Assembly: GCF_001659605.2 (NCBI RefSeq)
Contig: NC_035161.2
Span: 39,637,956 to 39,701,955, forward strand
Reading direction: 5' to 3'
Length of the DNA: 64,000 nucleotides
Origin: Manihot esculenta
Lineage: Eukaryota > Streptophyta > Magnoliopsida > Malpighiales > Euphorbiaceae
Within the stretch, counting starts at the first letter, position 1. The number at the start of each line of letters is the position of its first letter. Positions 48,237 to 60,933 of the stretch are shown here, one piece after another. Made by a program: the position numbers and the translations under genes. Below the pieces are notes generated by a model, which was not told where the DNA came from, ran no database searches, and saw nothing but the letters and a program-made list of their open reading frames with translations.

Positions 48237-51128
48237 GGATCACACGCAGATACCCGAAAGTTCCAAATTCACGAACTGAACCGACAGTATTTTTTGTTTA
48301 AAAAAAATTAATTAATTAAACCCGCTTCCCTTGAAAGATCAGAACTTTAACTAAACCCCATAAAAAGTAATAATAATAGTTGAGAAATTCACCAAATCAT
48401 CTTCGCTTCTTCCCCAAAAGTCCAAAAACAGTACAACCCACACCCATGGTTCCAATTAAGAGCAAACCACATGCCAGTACCCCTTAATGAATTAAATCCC
48501 CCGCTCAAAAATCCGGTATACAAACTCTAAGTGCATTAATCCCAAGTTCAGGCTCTGAACTCCATCCAGCTAAACTAAGCACCCACAAACTAAAAAAGAA
48601 CAAGAAAACAGAAAAAACTTACTAGCCCGGGAAAAAAATAATTAAGTCACAGCCCGGTAGAGCAGAAGCAGATCGGCCATACTGCCAGAAAGTACACGGC
48701 GACAAAGACAAATGTGGGAAATGTCTGGACGGTGGCGATGATGATGATGATACAAAGGAGTTTCGTTTGTGGGAAAATGAGGTGTGGTATGGTTTGGTAT
48801 AGTACAGAAAAATAATAATGTCAAGTAATCAACAATCTTTAGTACTTTTTTTTTTTTACCTCAGAGTTAGACGCGAGATAGAGAGAGAGAAGATGACAGT
48901 ACAGTATACCCAACACAAAGATGGTGGGTCCACTTTGCACACTGCGTGTCTACCTCGCACTCACGATAAGCCAAAAAAAAAAAAGATGCTTCTCTTTTTT
49001 CTTTATTTTATTTATTTTTTTCTCTCTTCTTCTTCCCTTTCATCTTCCATCTTCCTCCTAGTGTTGGATACGGTATAGGAGTGTGTTACTTCTCTGTCTC
49101 TCTCCCACTCGGGAGTTGGGTGGGTGATTATCCGGTGCTTCACCTTCACCTGCTGTCATGGGTCCTTGCTATTTAATATTCTTTATTGGATTGTCGCAAG
49201 GAGAGTGGTTTATCCGCAACTGAGCTTATCATAACAAAATGCACCCATCTCATCCTCTACCATCCAATTATTATTATAGATTTTTAATAAAGATTTAAAA
49301 GATTAATTACATTTATTAATTATATATTTTCATCAATTTAAATATAAATATAAATATTGTTTACATGTTTATGTACATATTCAATTAATCAAAATGTCAA
49401 AAAAATTCAAATTATAGTAAAAATTGTCTGAAAAAATGTATGTGGTTCTATTTTATTACAAAACTACCACGCGGACCATGAATCTCCTGGACTGCGCGGG
49501 TCGGGTGCACCATACAAAACGGAAAGGCATATTTAGATTCAGTGCACCCGATCTCATAATAAAACAAAACGAGTTATTCCAATCAATCACCTTCCCTCGT
49601 ATTGACTTTGACTCCTTATTTTATCATGACTCGTAGGACAAAAGTTGCAATAGATATTTTTGTCGGTGGTAAAACTGAATTAAAACTAATAACATTTTCT
49701 TCAGCTCCGCTTGTCAAGTAAAACCTGTATGTCAAGAAAACAAATCAAAATTATAAATATAGAAAATTTTATTTTTATTTTATTTAAAATTATAATAAAT
49801 TTTATATAAAAATATAAATTAAATATTTATAATTAATTAAGTTTTTATACATTTTTATAGCAAACAAAAAAATTAAGTATTAATAATCACGTGGATCTAA
49901 CTTATGAACCGCCTTCTTAGGCGCGTCATGGACCACGAACGTGACATTTTATTATTTTGCAAAGTTTCATTAAATAAAATTAAAAATAATTATTAAAAAA
50001 ACCTATTAAGTTTTTCTTCTTTTTCTTTAAGTTCCCTTTCATATTTATTCACGTGATTTGTTTTAAACATGTCATGATCGTAATTGTACTTTTTCAATTA
50101 TTTTAGTAATGGCTTTTAATGATATCTTCATGCCTTTGAGAAAAAATAAGGTAATGTTATTGGTTAACGACAAGTTTATTCACAGAAAAAAATTTATCCA
50201 TTAATAGAAAGTTATTAATATTTATTTATAAAAGAGATTTCCAACGATTTTAATTTATTTATAAAAGTGAATTATGTTTCTCAATTACGAAAATATTTAT
50301 TTAAATTATAGGGTTATATTAAATTAATATAATAAAAAATTAATATTACAATAAGATGTTTGAGTCTTATTAATTAATTTTTTGTTTTTTTTTTCCTTCC
50401 AAAATATGGTATTGGCTAGTTAGGCTTGTGCGGGTGAGTTATGGGTAGGTACTGAGTGGGCAGATGAGCCCACGAATCCAACCAATTTGGTGGAGATCTC
50501 TCAGCAATTCTGTCCAACCTGTGTATTTGCTCGCATTTCATTGCATGCCACGTGACATGAACCCACATTTCCCACCAACGCATATAGTCTCCACCACTCT
50601 TCTCTATTTCCTTTCAGTAAAAAGATTTTTTAGTTAGTGGTTTTTTCTTGATGGGTATCATTTGTTTTATTGTTATGTTTGAATTAATCGGCAGATAAAG
50701 ATCCATATATGATGATTGCCCTGTTTTGGAATCACTGTTACTGCTGGAGTGTGATAGATTTTGGATAGTGACTCACATGAATTACTCTTTTAAAAGTTCA
50801 TTTTGAATCAAAATGTTAAAAAAATGTAATTTAATTCTCATACAATACAAAGGAGAAATATGTTAACTTTTCAATAAATCAAATAAAAAAAATTAATCAA
50901 ACACATAAAAATTTAATAATTTAAATTTTTTTAATTAAATTATTATAATCAAAATCGAGCTATAAAAGCCACTAAAATCATCAAGTCATTGCAAAAACCA
51001 TTCAGATCAAGCCACTAAAGTCATTATATTTAGTTGCAGTAAATTTTACTTTTTTATATTATTAATTAAATATTATAATAATTAATAATTAATTAAAAAA
51101 TATATTATAAATATTTGTTAACTAATAA
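48237..51128. other. SPL leader/promoter and AT-rich intergenic DNA
   Basis: 48237-49170 is the probable 5' UTR and promoter of the SPL gene (minus strand). It contains a GA-rich tract near 48873-48892, which reads as CT repeats on the gene strand and is common in plant leaders, and CT/T-rich sequence near 48980-49060. From 49170 to 51128 no gene is seen apart from short ORFs without domains; most is AT-rich. Confidence 0.45.
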
Positions 51129-52531
51129 CACTATAAGAATGTTGTGATTTACCAATAGATTTTACTACCGGATGAAAATCCATTAGTAATTTTAATGGAT
51201 TTATTAACGGATTTAAAAATTTATTGGTAAATTTTAATTAAAAAAATTTTATGTAAAAATTTACCAACGGATTTTAAATCCGTTGGTAAATCCGAAAATC
51301 CGTTGGTATTACTAATGAATTTCAAAAATCGTTAGTAATTTTAGAAGGAAAAAAGTCCAATTTTTTCTTTTTAAATTTACTAATGGATTTGAATCCGTTG
51401 GTAAATCCGTTAGTATTACTAACGGATTTCAAAATCTGAATCCGTTAGTAATACTAACGGATTTCAAAATCCGTTAGTAATTTATGGAGAAAAAAAATTC
51501 GCCTTTTTTTTTATAAAAAATTTACTAACGAATTTGAATCCGTTAGTAATATGCTTTTATAAATATAACACCACATTTTCTCCTTTTATCATTCATTCAT
51601 TTTATCATTTTTACTTCTTCCATTCTCTTTTCCTTTGGCTCATTTTCTTTCATTTTCTATTACTTTCTTTCATTTCACTTTCTTTATCTCATTTTTTTTC
51701 TTCTCATTTTTTTTCTTATTATTTTCCATTCATCTCTTATCCTTTTTTATCTCATTCTCTTCCCTCTTCAATTATTTTCTTTATTTTCCTCCATAATTTT
51801 CCTTTCACTTTCTCCATTTTCTTTCCATTATTTTCTTTCATTTCTTCCCTTATTCTTAATTTTCTTTATAATTATCATTTATATTATTTCCTCTCATATT
51901 ATTTTTTTTTCTATCATTTTCTTTTTCTATTATTTTATTCTCTAATCATTTCCTTTTTTTTCTCATTTTTCTATCATCTTTTTACTCTATTATCATTCTT
52001 CCTTCTTTTTCATAATTTTTATTTTTCTATAATTTTTTCTTTTCTCTTTTTTCTTTCTTTTTTTTATCATTTTCTATCATCTACTTTTCTCTTATTTTCT
52101 AATAAATATTGGACATAAATTACAAGTTTAGTAACAATAATAATATAATTTTAAATCTTATTGAAGTAATAAAAAATAATATTAATAATAAAATTTATTA
52201 TTTAATTAAAATAATAATTATTTTAAAATTATTTAAATTCTCAATAGATTTACTAATAGATTTATCAACAGATTTAAAATCGGTTAATAAATTTTTTTTC
52301 TCTCAATTTACTCACACATTTAAAATCCATTAATATTATTAACGGAAATTCCATTAATAAATTTTTTAGTAATATTAACGGATTTCAAAACAGTTGGTAA
52401 AACTTTAACAATGAGTTTTTTAACAACGGATCGTAATCCATTAATAATCCGTTGATAATTTATTTATCGATGAATTTTTATAAAATTATCAATGAAAAAA
52501 TTCATTGATAATCTCGAAATTTTTTGTAGCG
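51129..52531. mobile_element. CACTA-type (CMC/EnSpm) non-autonomous transposon, 1403 bp
   Basis: The left end is CACTATAAGAATG. The reverse complement of the right end is CGCTACAAAAAAT, a one-base variant of the CACTACAA terminus. The element is flanked by direct TAA repeats (51126-51128 and 52532-52534), the 3-bp duplication typical of this superfamily. Both subterminal regions are packed with direct and inverted copies of a 20-odd-bp motif, AACGGATTTnAAATCCGTTAGTAAT, as subterminal transposase-binding repeats are. The centre (51560-52100) is a pyrimidine-rich TTTTCTTTCATTTTC tract. The 194-codon Phe/Ser/Leu ORF at 51534-52118 is this low-complexity tract, not a protein gene. No transposase is present. 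Confidence 0.85.
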
Positions 52532-52534
52532 TAA

Positions 52535-54650
52535 GATAGACGGGATTGAATGTTGACGTATAATATTTTTAATTTTTTTTAATTTTCAAATTAATTTTTT
52601 GGTTGTTCGTTTACATTATTCTTCGTGGCCGGTGCCACGTTTACTGACGTGGTCAGGCTGGGCCTTTTTCCCTTGAAGGCCTTGGGGCGGTGCAGTTTTC
52701 TTTGAATTTTACAATCCCACAAACGGTCCGTTATGCAACATATGAAATTATTTTTATTTACGTTGAGATTTAAAAATATTACAACTTTATATATTATAAA
52801 ATATATATTTAATTCAACACAATGATCTATATTAAATATAAAATAAATCAAAAAATTTTAAAAATTTTTCACATAAAAAATATATTATAAAACTGCAAAA
52901 CATAATAAAAAATATTATTATAAAAATTATTGATAATTCAAATAATAGTAACTTAACCATCGTGATATAAAAAATATTTTTCAAATAGAGTTTAATAACA
53001 GTATCAGCCAAACAATTAGTTGATCGAGGATTATGCTTGAATGAGACATATAAAAGTTGAGAATTAAAAGATAATATAACTGCTATCATTGCACTAATTT
53101 TCCAAATAAAAAAGAGTATCGACTTGCACAATGCATAACACAATAATAAAGAGTCCAACGCAAACTCAACGAATGCTCTTATAAAAAATCTATTTAATAT
53201 TTATAAGGAAAGTTCGAGTTTCACCGGCAATAGTAGAAGGATGACAAATTTTATTGACAATATCATAAACGATTGACTCTTTGATATCAATTACAATAAT
53301 AATAATAGCAGTTAGAGATAAATGATCCCGATATAAGCCTAATAATCCTAGATAGAAAATGGGCTCATGTGAGTGATCAGATGTAACTAATACAAAAATA
53401 GAAAAATCAATAAAAATATCACTTCACTCCGACTGCTATAAATTAGCAGAAATTCATCACGATATAATAATAAGATTAGGGTCAACCTTATCAAATATAT
53501 ATATGTTTAGCTCTTTTTAAATATATTATAATGTAAGGGTATATAATGACTACAAGAAGATTGAATAAGACTTTTTGTGTATAGTAAGGTATTTACATTG
53601 TAAAAAATAAAATATAAAAAATTAAAAAATTAAAGTTAAAACTCAAAACATGTCTTTTAATAATTTTTTGAAGAAATTATATTATATCTAAATGAGATAA
53701 TTTCTAAATTTTTCCTCCGCAAATCAATATCTGCATTACATAGCTGCAACTTGCAATAAAATTTTATTATAATAAAGAACATAAAGGTAGCAAATGATAC
53801 TGGTGCCAATCTAGGAGTAATAAATTTCATAGGCAAAACTTAGCTACTGTATTTGCAATAGTATTTACTTGACAATAAATCCATTAAAACAAAATATTTG
53901 AAATGTGAAAATAAAAATTAAACGTAATTAGAATCGAAACTCTAATATTTTATGATACTGCAGAAGATGAACTATGAAAAGTATTATATACTATAGCATA
54001 ATCAGTTTCACATGCAATAGATTAAAAAGTCTGCATCGTATATCATTTCGACTGCTGCCAGCATAACACGTGTCTTTCCTACCATAATAGAAGAACACTA
54101 TATTTGCATAGTAATACCATGCAAAATCCTACATATACTATCTTTAGCTATTACAATAATAGCAGCATGGCGAAACTGATCCAGTCAAGGCAAATCACTA
54201 TTTAGCTTGATATATCTCAAATGAGGGGATACCAATAAGCAACTAAACAATACCGATGTGGCTGAGAGGCATAATTAATAAAAACATTATTATGCTATAA
54301 AATTCTAAAATCAATAAAGATACAATATGATATAGCGATAAGATCATATTGTACAAACTCAAAAACACCTATATTTATTTTCTTATAGATATCCTATAAA
54401 ATAAGAGATTAAACTCAAAAACACCTATATTTCTTTTCTTACAGATATCCTATAAAATAAGAGTAGTCAGAATCAATAAGAAAGAGTTCCATAGTCTATG
54501 TGTCCATTTTTCAATTCAATTCAACTATCTCCATCTTTTATGAATCATTTCATTTTATGTTTAAATTTAATGATATAAGTAGTAATATATAAACAGAAGT
54601 AATTTTAATTATCGATGCAAATTTCCCTCTGTGGTCCCTTTGTGACTCGA
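52535..54650. other. AT-rich DNA with LINE debris
   Basis: No intact gene. Minus-strand text at 52985-53160 looks like the end of an RNase H domain (listed separately). A short near-identical direct repeat around AAACTCAAAAACACCTATAT occurs at about 54355-54395 and 54412-54455. Confidence 0.4.
52985..53160 (-). pseudogene. Possible LINE RNase H C-terminal fragment
   Basis: The minus-strand frame from 53158 contains SFKHNPRSTNCLADTVIK, which fits the last block of the RVT_3 RNase H domain (HV-R--N--AD-LA). The flanking sequence is too decayed to define the rest, and an ATG in this frame means nothing. The orientation is opposite to the LINE relic that follows at 54.7 kb, so it is a separate insertion. 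Confidence 0.35.
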
Positions 54651-55378
54651 TACTCTCGCCTTTTCCATTTTCTTAAACTTAACTTCTTATTTCTCCTTCC
54701 CCATGAAAGACGATCTGCGTTAATTGACTATCGATGAAGAAGAAGATGTTGTTGTCCCTATTAAGAGCTCCAGAGATATTCCGATCGTCACTTATGATTT
54801 ATGTATGGTGGAGATATTTCTCATATACAATCCAATCAATTTTCATAATATACAGACCTCTTTGACAACTTTATGGCATCCTTTAGAGGGGGTATCTATT
54901 ATGGAATTAGAGGCAAAAAGATATCTCTATCGATTTTTTAATAATGTTGATTTTGAAAATATAGGGAATGGGGGCCCTTGGTTGTACAATCGATTCCTGC
55001 TTGTTTGGAAGGAGATACAAGGTAATGAAAATCCTCTCTATATCCCTCTAACTCATTTTGATTTTTGGGTTCTGATTAAAGACCTCCCTTCTGGTTATTA
55101 TAACGAGACGTTAGCTAAATTGGTCGGGGATTTTGTTGGCCACTATAAAGAGTATGATATGAAAAATGATTCAGCTATGTCGCCGGACCCTATGAGTGTT
55201 AAAGTTTGTTTGGACATTCGGTAACCTTTGAAATGACAGAAGAAGTTTGTTGGAGATGATGATACTGTGTTTACTGTGAAGTTTTAATACAAAAAACTGA
55301 TTATTTTTTGCTATTTATGTGGAAAACTGGATCATGTGGGAAACTAGATCATGTGGAGACTTTCAGTGACTAGCGGCT

Positions 55379-57685
55379 TGTAATACCCGGCTAGACTCAG
55401 ACATCGGAATTCCTACCGTCCGGTGGAATCTCGGATGTCGGAGCTCTCTAGAAGGATAAAGTAAAGGTTTTCTAGAATGTTTTTACATGTTTTGATGGTT
55501 TTTATTAGAAAGGAATTGAGTTTTGAAAGAAAAAACCAAGGAGGGAAGAGCCCAGGTTCGGCCGCCGAACATGGGGCTGTTTAGGAGGCACGTTAGGCTT
55601 CCGAAAGTGGTTTTCTTTCGGCCGCCGAATCTCAAGTTCGGCCGCCTTATATGGGATAGTTTAGGGGGCACGTTAGGCTGCCGAAGGTGGTGAAGTTGCG
55701 GAAGCAGCTTAGGCCGTCGAAGATGGTTGATCGGCCACCTATAAAAGGGCACTCAGACCGAAAATGGGCGAGTTTTCTCCCCATTCTCGAGCTAAGGTGC
55801 GTTTATGTCCTCCTTTGGTTGTTTTCGTGTTTTTTCTTTAAATCCCTCAAGTTTTCATGAGTTTTATCCTTGTTTTGAAGAGTTTTAAGCTTAGAGCAAG
55901 ATTTTGGAGCTTGGAGACCTTTGGAACTCTCTCTCTCCACATTTCCAAGTTTGGGTCGCACCAACCCTCGATCTTCAAGAGGTAAGTGTAGATCCTCATT
56001 TTTTGCAATGTTTTAAGTAAGTTTTATGAAGGTTTTGAGGGGTTTAGAGGGTAGAGATGCATGTTTAAGCTAGAAGAGAAAAATGTTAGGTTTATGTGGG
56101 TTTTATGCTTAATGTTTGTTTACGTGATGTTATGTTGTGAAGTTTAAGTAAGTTTATGCCCTATATGCATGAGGGAGTGTGTATGCATGTTTGGGAGAGA
56201 GCATGTGAGGTTTTGGACTGTTTTGAAAGGTTTGGAGGCTGTTTGTGCATGAGAAAGCTAAGTTCTGCCATTCTGGAAGAACTCAGGTTCGACAGCCGAA
56301 GGGACTTTCGGCCGCCGAACCTGCCTGTGGTGACTTGTTTTGGCTACCGAACCCTACCCCCGAAAGTTGGACTTTCGGCTCTAGAGGGGAGTTTCGGCCG
56401 CCGAAGGTGTCGCCGAACATGCATGAGTTTCGGCTCTGGAACCACTTTCGGCCGCCGAAAGTGGCTGAGTTTCGGCTCTGGAGGGACTTTCGGCCGCCGA
56501 ACCTGCCGCCGAAAGTGCCCTGTTCAGCCTTCTTTTGCATGATTTCTATGATTGTTTTATGATGCTTTAGGGGTTTTTGGGGAGATGTTTAAAGTCCTAT
56601 TCGAGTATGTTTGGTCCCTCATTTGAGTCCACCTGTATAGGATCGGACCTGAGGAACCGAGGAGTTCAGCAGTAAGTTAGCTGCTTCAGAGTTAGTCCAG
56701 AGGTAGCCAGAGGTGAGTAGAACACAACTCTTTTATTTAAAGCAAATTAACTTTTAAGCATGTCCATGCATCACGATTGCCATGTTTATAGGTTGTTGCA
56801 TTAGAATCCACGAATATGTTGCATTGCATTATATGATGATGTTGTTGTGGATGGATATTGGATGATCCTCTAGCCCTCAATATGATATGATATGGCATGA
56901 GATGATATGATATGACATGAGATGGTATGATATGATATGAGATGGAAAGACCAGGTGAGGCCGTATCGCCCCTGGCACAGTTGGACTTGCTATGATATGT
57001 ATATGTAAGAGAAAACCAGGTGTGGCCGTATCGCTCCTGGCACGGCTAGACCTGGTGCGTTTTGCAGAGGGCTATTGGTGACAATTCCATCCTTGATGCG
57101 ATTTGTTGTGATGTGATGCATTTCATGATAGCATATGTTTTAATGAATTATTTTATTGTTCTGCTCACTGGGCTTTTTAGCTCACCCCTTTCCCCTAACC
57201 CCAGTTTTGCAGGACCAGAGGTAGCACAGAGAGTCAAAAGAGTAATGGTTAAGGGTATGTTATAGGTGTGTCATGTAATAGTATAGTAGTGGACATGTAT
57301 AATGTAAAGTGATGTAATGTAAGATAATGTAATGAGGTTTAGTATTGTGCTTGGCCCTAATGTTTATAGTAAACCCCTTTTTATACATGATCTATATGTA
57401 ATGTTTTATGATGAGTTATGCTAAACCAAGCTTGATGTATGTTATGTTGCCCCATTGGAGCATTTATTGAGGGCTCCAGTGTGGGGTTTTATGTTTTTGA
57501 GTTTGTGCATGCACAGGCTAAGCTTGGTAAATGAAAGAAAAAGTTTAAAGTTTTATGAATGTGTTTGATCATGTATGGGATTTAACAGGTATTCAGGATG
57601 TATGTTAGGCTTGCTACGGGTTCCGGCGGCCTTATGTCGATCTGGATCCTAGCGCCGGTAGCGATCCGGTTTCCGGGTCGTTACA
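55379..57685 (+). mobile_element. Solo LTR, 2307 bp, perfect 5-bp target duplication
   Basis: Starts TGTAATACCCGG and ends CCGGGTCGTTACA, giving an inverted terminal repeat with TG...CA ends. It is flanked by CGGCT at 55374-55378 and CGGCT at 57686-57690. There is no internal gag-pol, PBS or polypurine tract between LTRs, so it is a single LTR left by LTR-LTR recombination. The length and CCGG-rich ends suit a long-LTR Ty3/gypsy family (Tekay/Del-like); this assignment is inference. ORFs inside (56156-56562, 57062-57265 and the minus-strand shadows) come from repeats. The CCCCTAACCCCAG and CTGGCACRG landmarks match the LTR in ATG8 intron 2. Confidence 0.9.
55555..56515 (+). repeat. Dispersed GGCCGCCGAA repeats in the solo LTR
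   Basis: TTCGGCCGCCGAA-like 12-13-mers recur at about 55557, 55618, 55637, 56308, 56394, 56449 and 56490, with many half copies (GCCGAA, CCGAAAGT) between. The motif is palindromic and CpG-rich, in strong contrast to the AT-rich surroundings, and gives open frames on both strands with no protein meaning. Confidence 0.8.
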
Positions 57686-58850
57686 CGGCTGAAGTTGAAG
57701 AAAGAAGATATCAAGTTTGGTTGGGGTGATTTTCTCAGAGCTCGTCGGAACCAGAGACTGACAAGCTTGTGGTTGCGTGATTCCGACAATTCTACTCCGC
57801 CGGAATTTGTGGCAGAATTGGCATCGACTAGCAATTTTGAAAACACTAATTTAACAGCACATAATAAGCAATTCTCCTTATTTGGCAAAAGTCAACCCAT
57901 TGTAAATAAGGAGACTGAGGATCATATTATGGACATGGACAAGAATTTTGTGGGCCAAGGCAGTTCTGATAAGTTTGATGAGGAGATTGCAATCCGAATA
58001 AATGATGATGCTAAAAAGAGGCCAAGAAACATGAAACATAACATTGTTATAGGTTTCCTTCCTCTCAACAGGATGTCTCTAAAAACACCCATACGAATGT
58101 TATTTTGACAGGTAACAGTAAAGCGGCTCATCCCGTCAAAGGTCGGACTAGTCAAAAGCAATTATTGTCCTGTGTTGGAACTGCCGAGGACTCGGCAATC
58201 CTCAGATAGTAAATGCATTGAAGGATTTGGTTACTAGTTACAAGTCGGACATTTTATTTTTCATGGAAACAAAAACTCTTAATTCTCGTGTGGAATTTTT
58301 TCATAATTTTTTACATTTTAGTGGTTGCTTCTCAGTCAATAAACAATGATTGAGAAGAGACTTTTTGTTAATGTGAAAGAGTCATATGTATGTTTTTGTG
58401 GTTGGTTTTTTTTTTAAATTTTATTGATTTGGTTGTTTCGGAAGGTAATATTCGACGGAGGTTTACTAGTTATTATGCGTTTTCGGAATCGCAACGACGA
58501 CGTTAATTTTGGAACCTTATTTGAGCTTTATCTCGTACAAACTTTCTTCCGTGGCTTTATTCGGGAGACTTTAATGATTTATGCTCTAGAAATGAAAAAG
58601 AATGAGAAGTATATTTGCCAAATTATCTTATGCAGGGATTTAGATAAACACTTGAAAAGTATTTTTGTCAAATTATCTTATATAGGAGTTTGATTTTGAA
58701 TGGTTGTAAATTTTTATTAGGCTCTATAACTGATATTTCTGTTAAATGAATTTACCGTAATACTATTTTAGCTGCTCATATTTTGACTAGAAAATTTATT
58801 AGGTATACTCATCTTTTTTTGTTTAGGATGATATCCCGCTTAGTTAATAA

Positions 58851-60933
58851 AATTTTATTAATATAATAATCAGGAAATTTATTTTAAAAAATTATATATA
58901 AAAAATAATATTATTTTATTATTAAAATATTAGGCATTTTTTTTTGAATTTAATATAAGCAAAAGGAGGAGAAGCCAATCATTAAGGTCACCTGAACTGA
59001 CCTGGCAATGCCATATCGCATCAGGGTCAACGGCATTCTGCATTGTCGGACCCTACCAGCCTCCAACAACCAATCAAGTGCAGCCACACAATTCCATGAT
59101 GCTGTATCCGGAACCATGCAATAAGAACTCCTGAAAATTAAATCTGAAACAGCAAAGTCAAGTCTGGCGGCACAACCAATGAATGATAAAAAAATAATAA
59201 ATAATTATTAGAAAAAAAAGAAATAAATAATTAAGACAAAAAGGAATTTAAAAGGAGCAATTAATACATTAATTATCTGTATCAAAAAGGTTATTTCTCA
59301 TTAATTTTCCAAAATCAAAGGGCAAACAACTTTAGCTTCAAGTCAAAAGAAACTCCAATCTATCCAAAGCACGCCCGATTACTCATCGCGCCTTATCCTA
59401 CGCACCCTTGGCCGGCTTTCAACGTTTCAGATCTCTCCAGCTATACCCTAGCTCACACTCCTTCTCTGGACTGGTTGAAGGTTGTTTCCCATCTCGTCTT
59501 ATTCTTTTCTCTGCAAAATTTTCCATGTACGGAGCGATATCTTTTTGTTATTCAATTATCGGTTTTCTTTTTAGTTTTTTGGGTTTTGTAGATTTTTTAT
59601 TAACGTGGAAATGATCAACATGATAATTACACTTCGCAGTTCCTTAATCCTTGCGTGTTGTGCCTATGTAAGCTGCTGATTAAGTTGGGAACTTTAATTA
59701 TTTATTGATTAAATTGAACTCTATTCATGTATCAAGTGCCTTTTTTAATGTAACCTTCCTTTACTCGGTGTTATTGGTTTGATCTGGATACTGAATCGCT
59801 GCACTGCATTTTTGGGTGATATAGGTTCTGTTATATGTGAACCCTTGTTGTGGAGTTTTGCTGCTTGTAATTCGTGCATAATTCTTATTATTTGGTTATT
59901 TGCATTGTGAATTTGTGCAAATTGATGCACAGTCTTGGATTTTATCTAGTGTAATTTATTATAGCTCAAATGCAGAGAAGCTTTGGTATTTTAATGCTGG
60001 AAAAAGCAGGATTTTATTTTTGTACCCACATCCTATCGTATTGTAAAATAAATAAGGTTTACATAGTGGAATGAGGTCAAGAAACAGATACTGGTGCCTG
60101 AATTGTAGAAACTCAAAATTGTGGGTCTGATAATTTGGTTTATATTTCTATTATTTGTCAAAGTTGTCCCATTGAGTATGTCCACCTTAAACTCCTAACT
60201 GATTCCCTTGCAAGAGCCCACAATGATCCTGGAGTTCTCAGTCGGTCCCATTAATAGATTTGGCTTTAATTGCTTGCTGTCATATGCGTATTGGAGACAC
60301 AGTGGAGTTGTTTCTTTTGGTTTAGCAATCTGGATGAGTAACTGCATGTAAGAGTGACAAAAGTTGGCAACATTGTAGCAATTATTGGGTATCCCAATAG
60401 ATAAGTTTGTGCCTGGTGTTTAAAACCTTGGTAAAATTGGGTTGGGGCACCGCATATCCATCCTTGCCCTGTTATCTGTGGCGGGGCAGGGTAAAATTTC
60501 CATCTCTAAAGCCAAGCATATAGCATGAGAACTAAAATTTATTACAATTAAAAAATCTGCAGCATCAATAGCAAGCACTTCTCTTCTATCTTATATTCTG
60601 GGCCAACTGTTCTTCACTGAGATGTTATCTTTTGTATTGTATGTGGGTGTGTGCATTTTCTTAACATGTGTGTTAATTTGATGACAATGTCCATTACTGG
60701 TAGTAATATTAAACAGCTATAAAGCTGTCTGCAACTAGATTGGGATTAAGGCTTTGTTGAGTTGAGTTGAGTTCAATATAGATCGATTGCTGATAAGCAT
60801 CTATTTGTAGGTCTTTTGTCTCTTCAATTTCTCTTTTCCCTCCCCTTGAGTTCTTTGTACCAATATTTTCAGGTGCTTGTTTTGATGGGATTTAACTGAT
60901 GTTTTTAGAGGGGTCTTCCTAAACGCTTGAAAC
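58851..60933. other. Intergenic DNA, then leader of the PTI1-like gene
   Basis: 58851-59350 is AT-rich with no gene. From about 59400 the composition changes to that of a plant leader with a long intron: a CT-rich stretch around 59430-59520 could be the first exon. An acceptor-like TTTTTAG at about 60908, shortly before the start codon, suggests a 5' UTR intron of about 1.4 kb. Small ORFs here have no family match. Confidence 0.4.

Larger units (their letters stand above)
54724..58850 (+). pseudogene. LINE relic (copy B), ORF1 DUF4283 + endonuclease, split by a solo LTR
   Basis: 54724-55224 is an open 166-codon frame with a DUF4283 domain (FFNNVDFENIGNGGPWLYNR, FWVLIKDLPSGYYNE, VGDFVGHYKEYD). 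It continues with stops through a zinc-knuckle-like FCYLCGKLDHVG near 55300. The solo LTR 55379-57685 then interrupts it. After the LTR, 57686-58108 continues the ORF1 tail (LKKEDIKFGWGDFLRARRNQ), and 58210-58830 is the endonuclease part homologous to copy A at 14113-14760. Several stops and frame changes show that it is dead. DUF4283 plus CCHC followed by endonuclease is the standard order in plant L1-type LINEs. No reverse transcriptase domain is present before 58850, so it is truncated at the 3' end or deleted internally. Confidence 0.8.

Noticed and set aside
51534..52118. 194-codon ORF in the CACTA-type element
   Set aside because: Phe/Ser/Leu/His translation of a pyrimidine-rich simple tract; not a transposase and not a membrane protein gene.
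56156..56562. ORFs with repeated RPPK/FGGR-like words
   Set aside because: They are translations of GGCCGCCGAA repeats within the solo LTR, open on both strands for compositional reasons.
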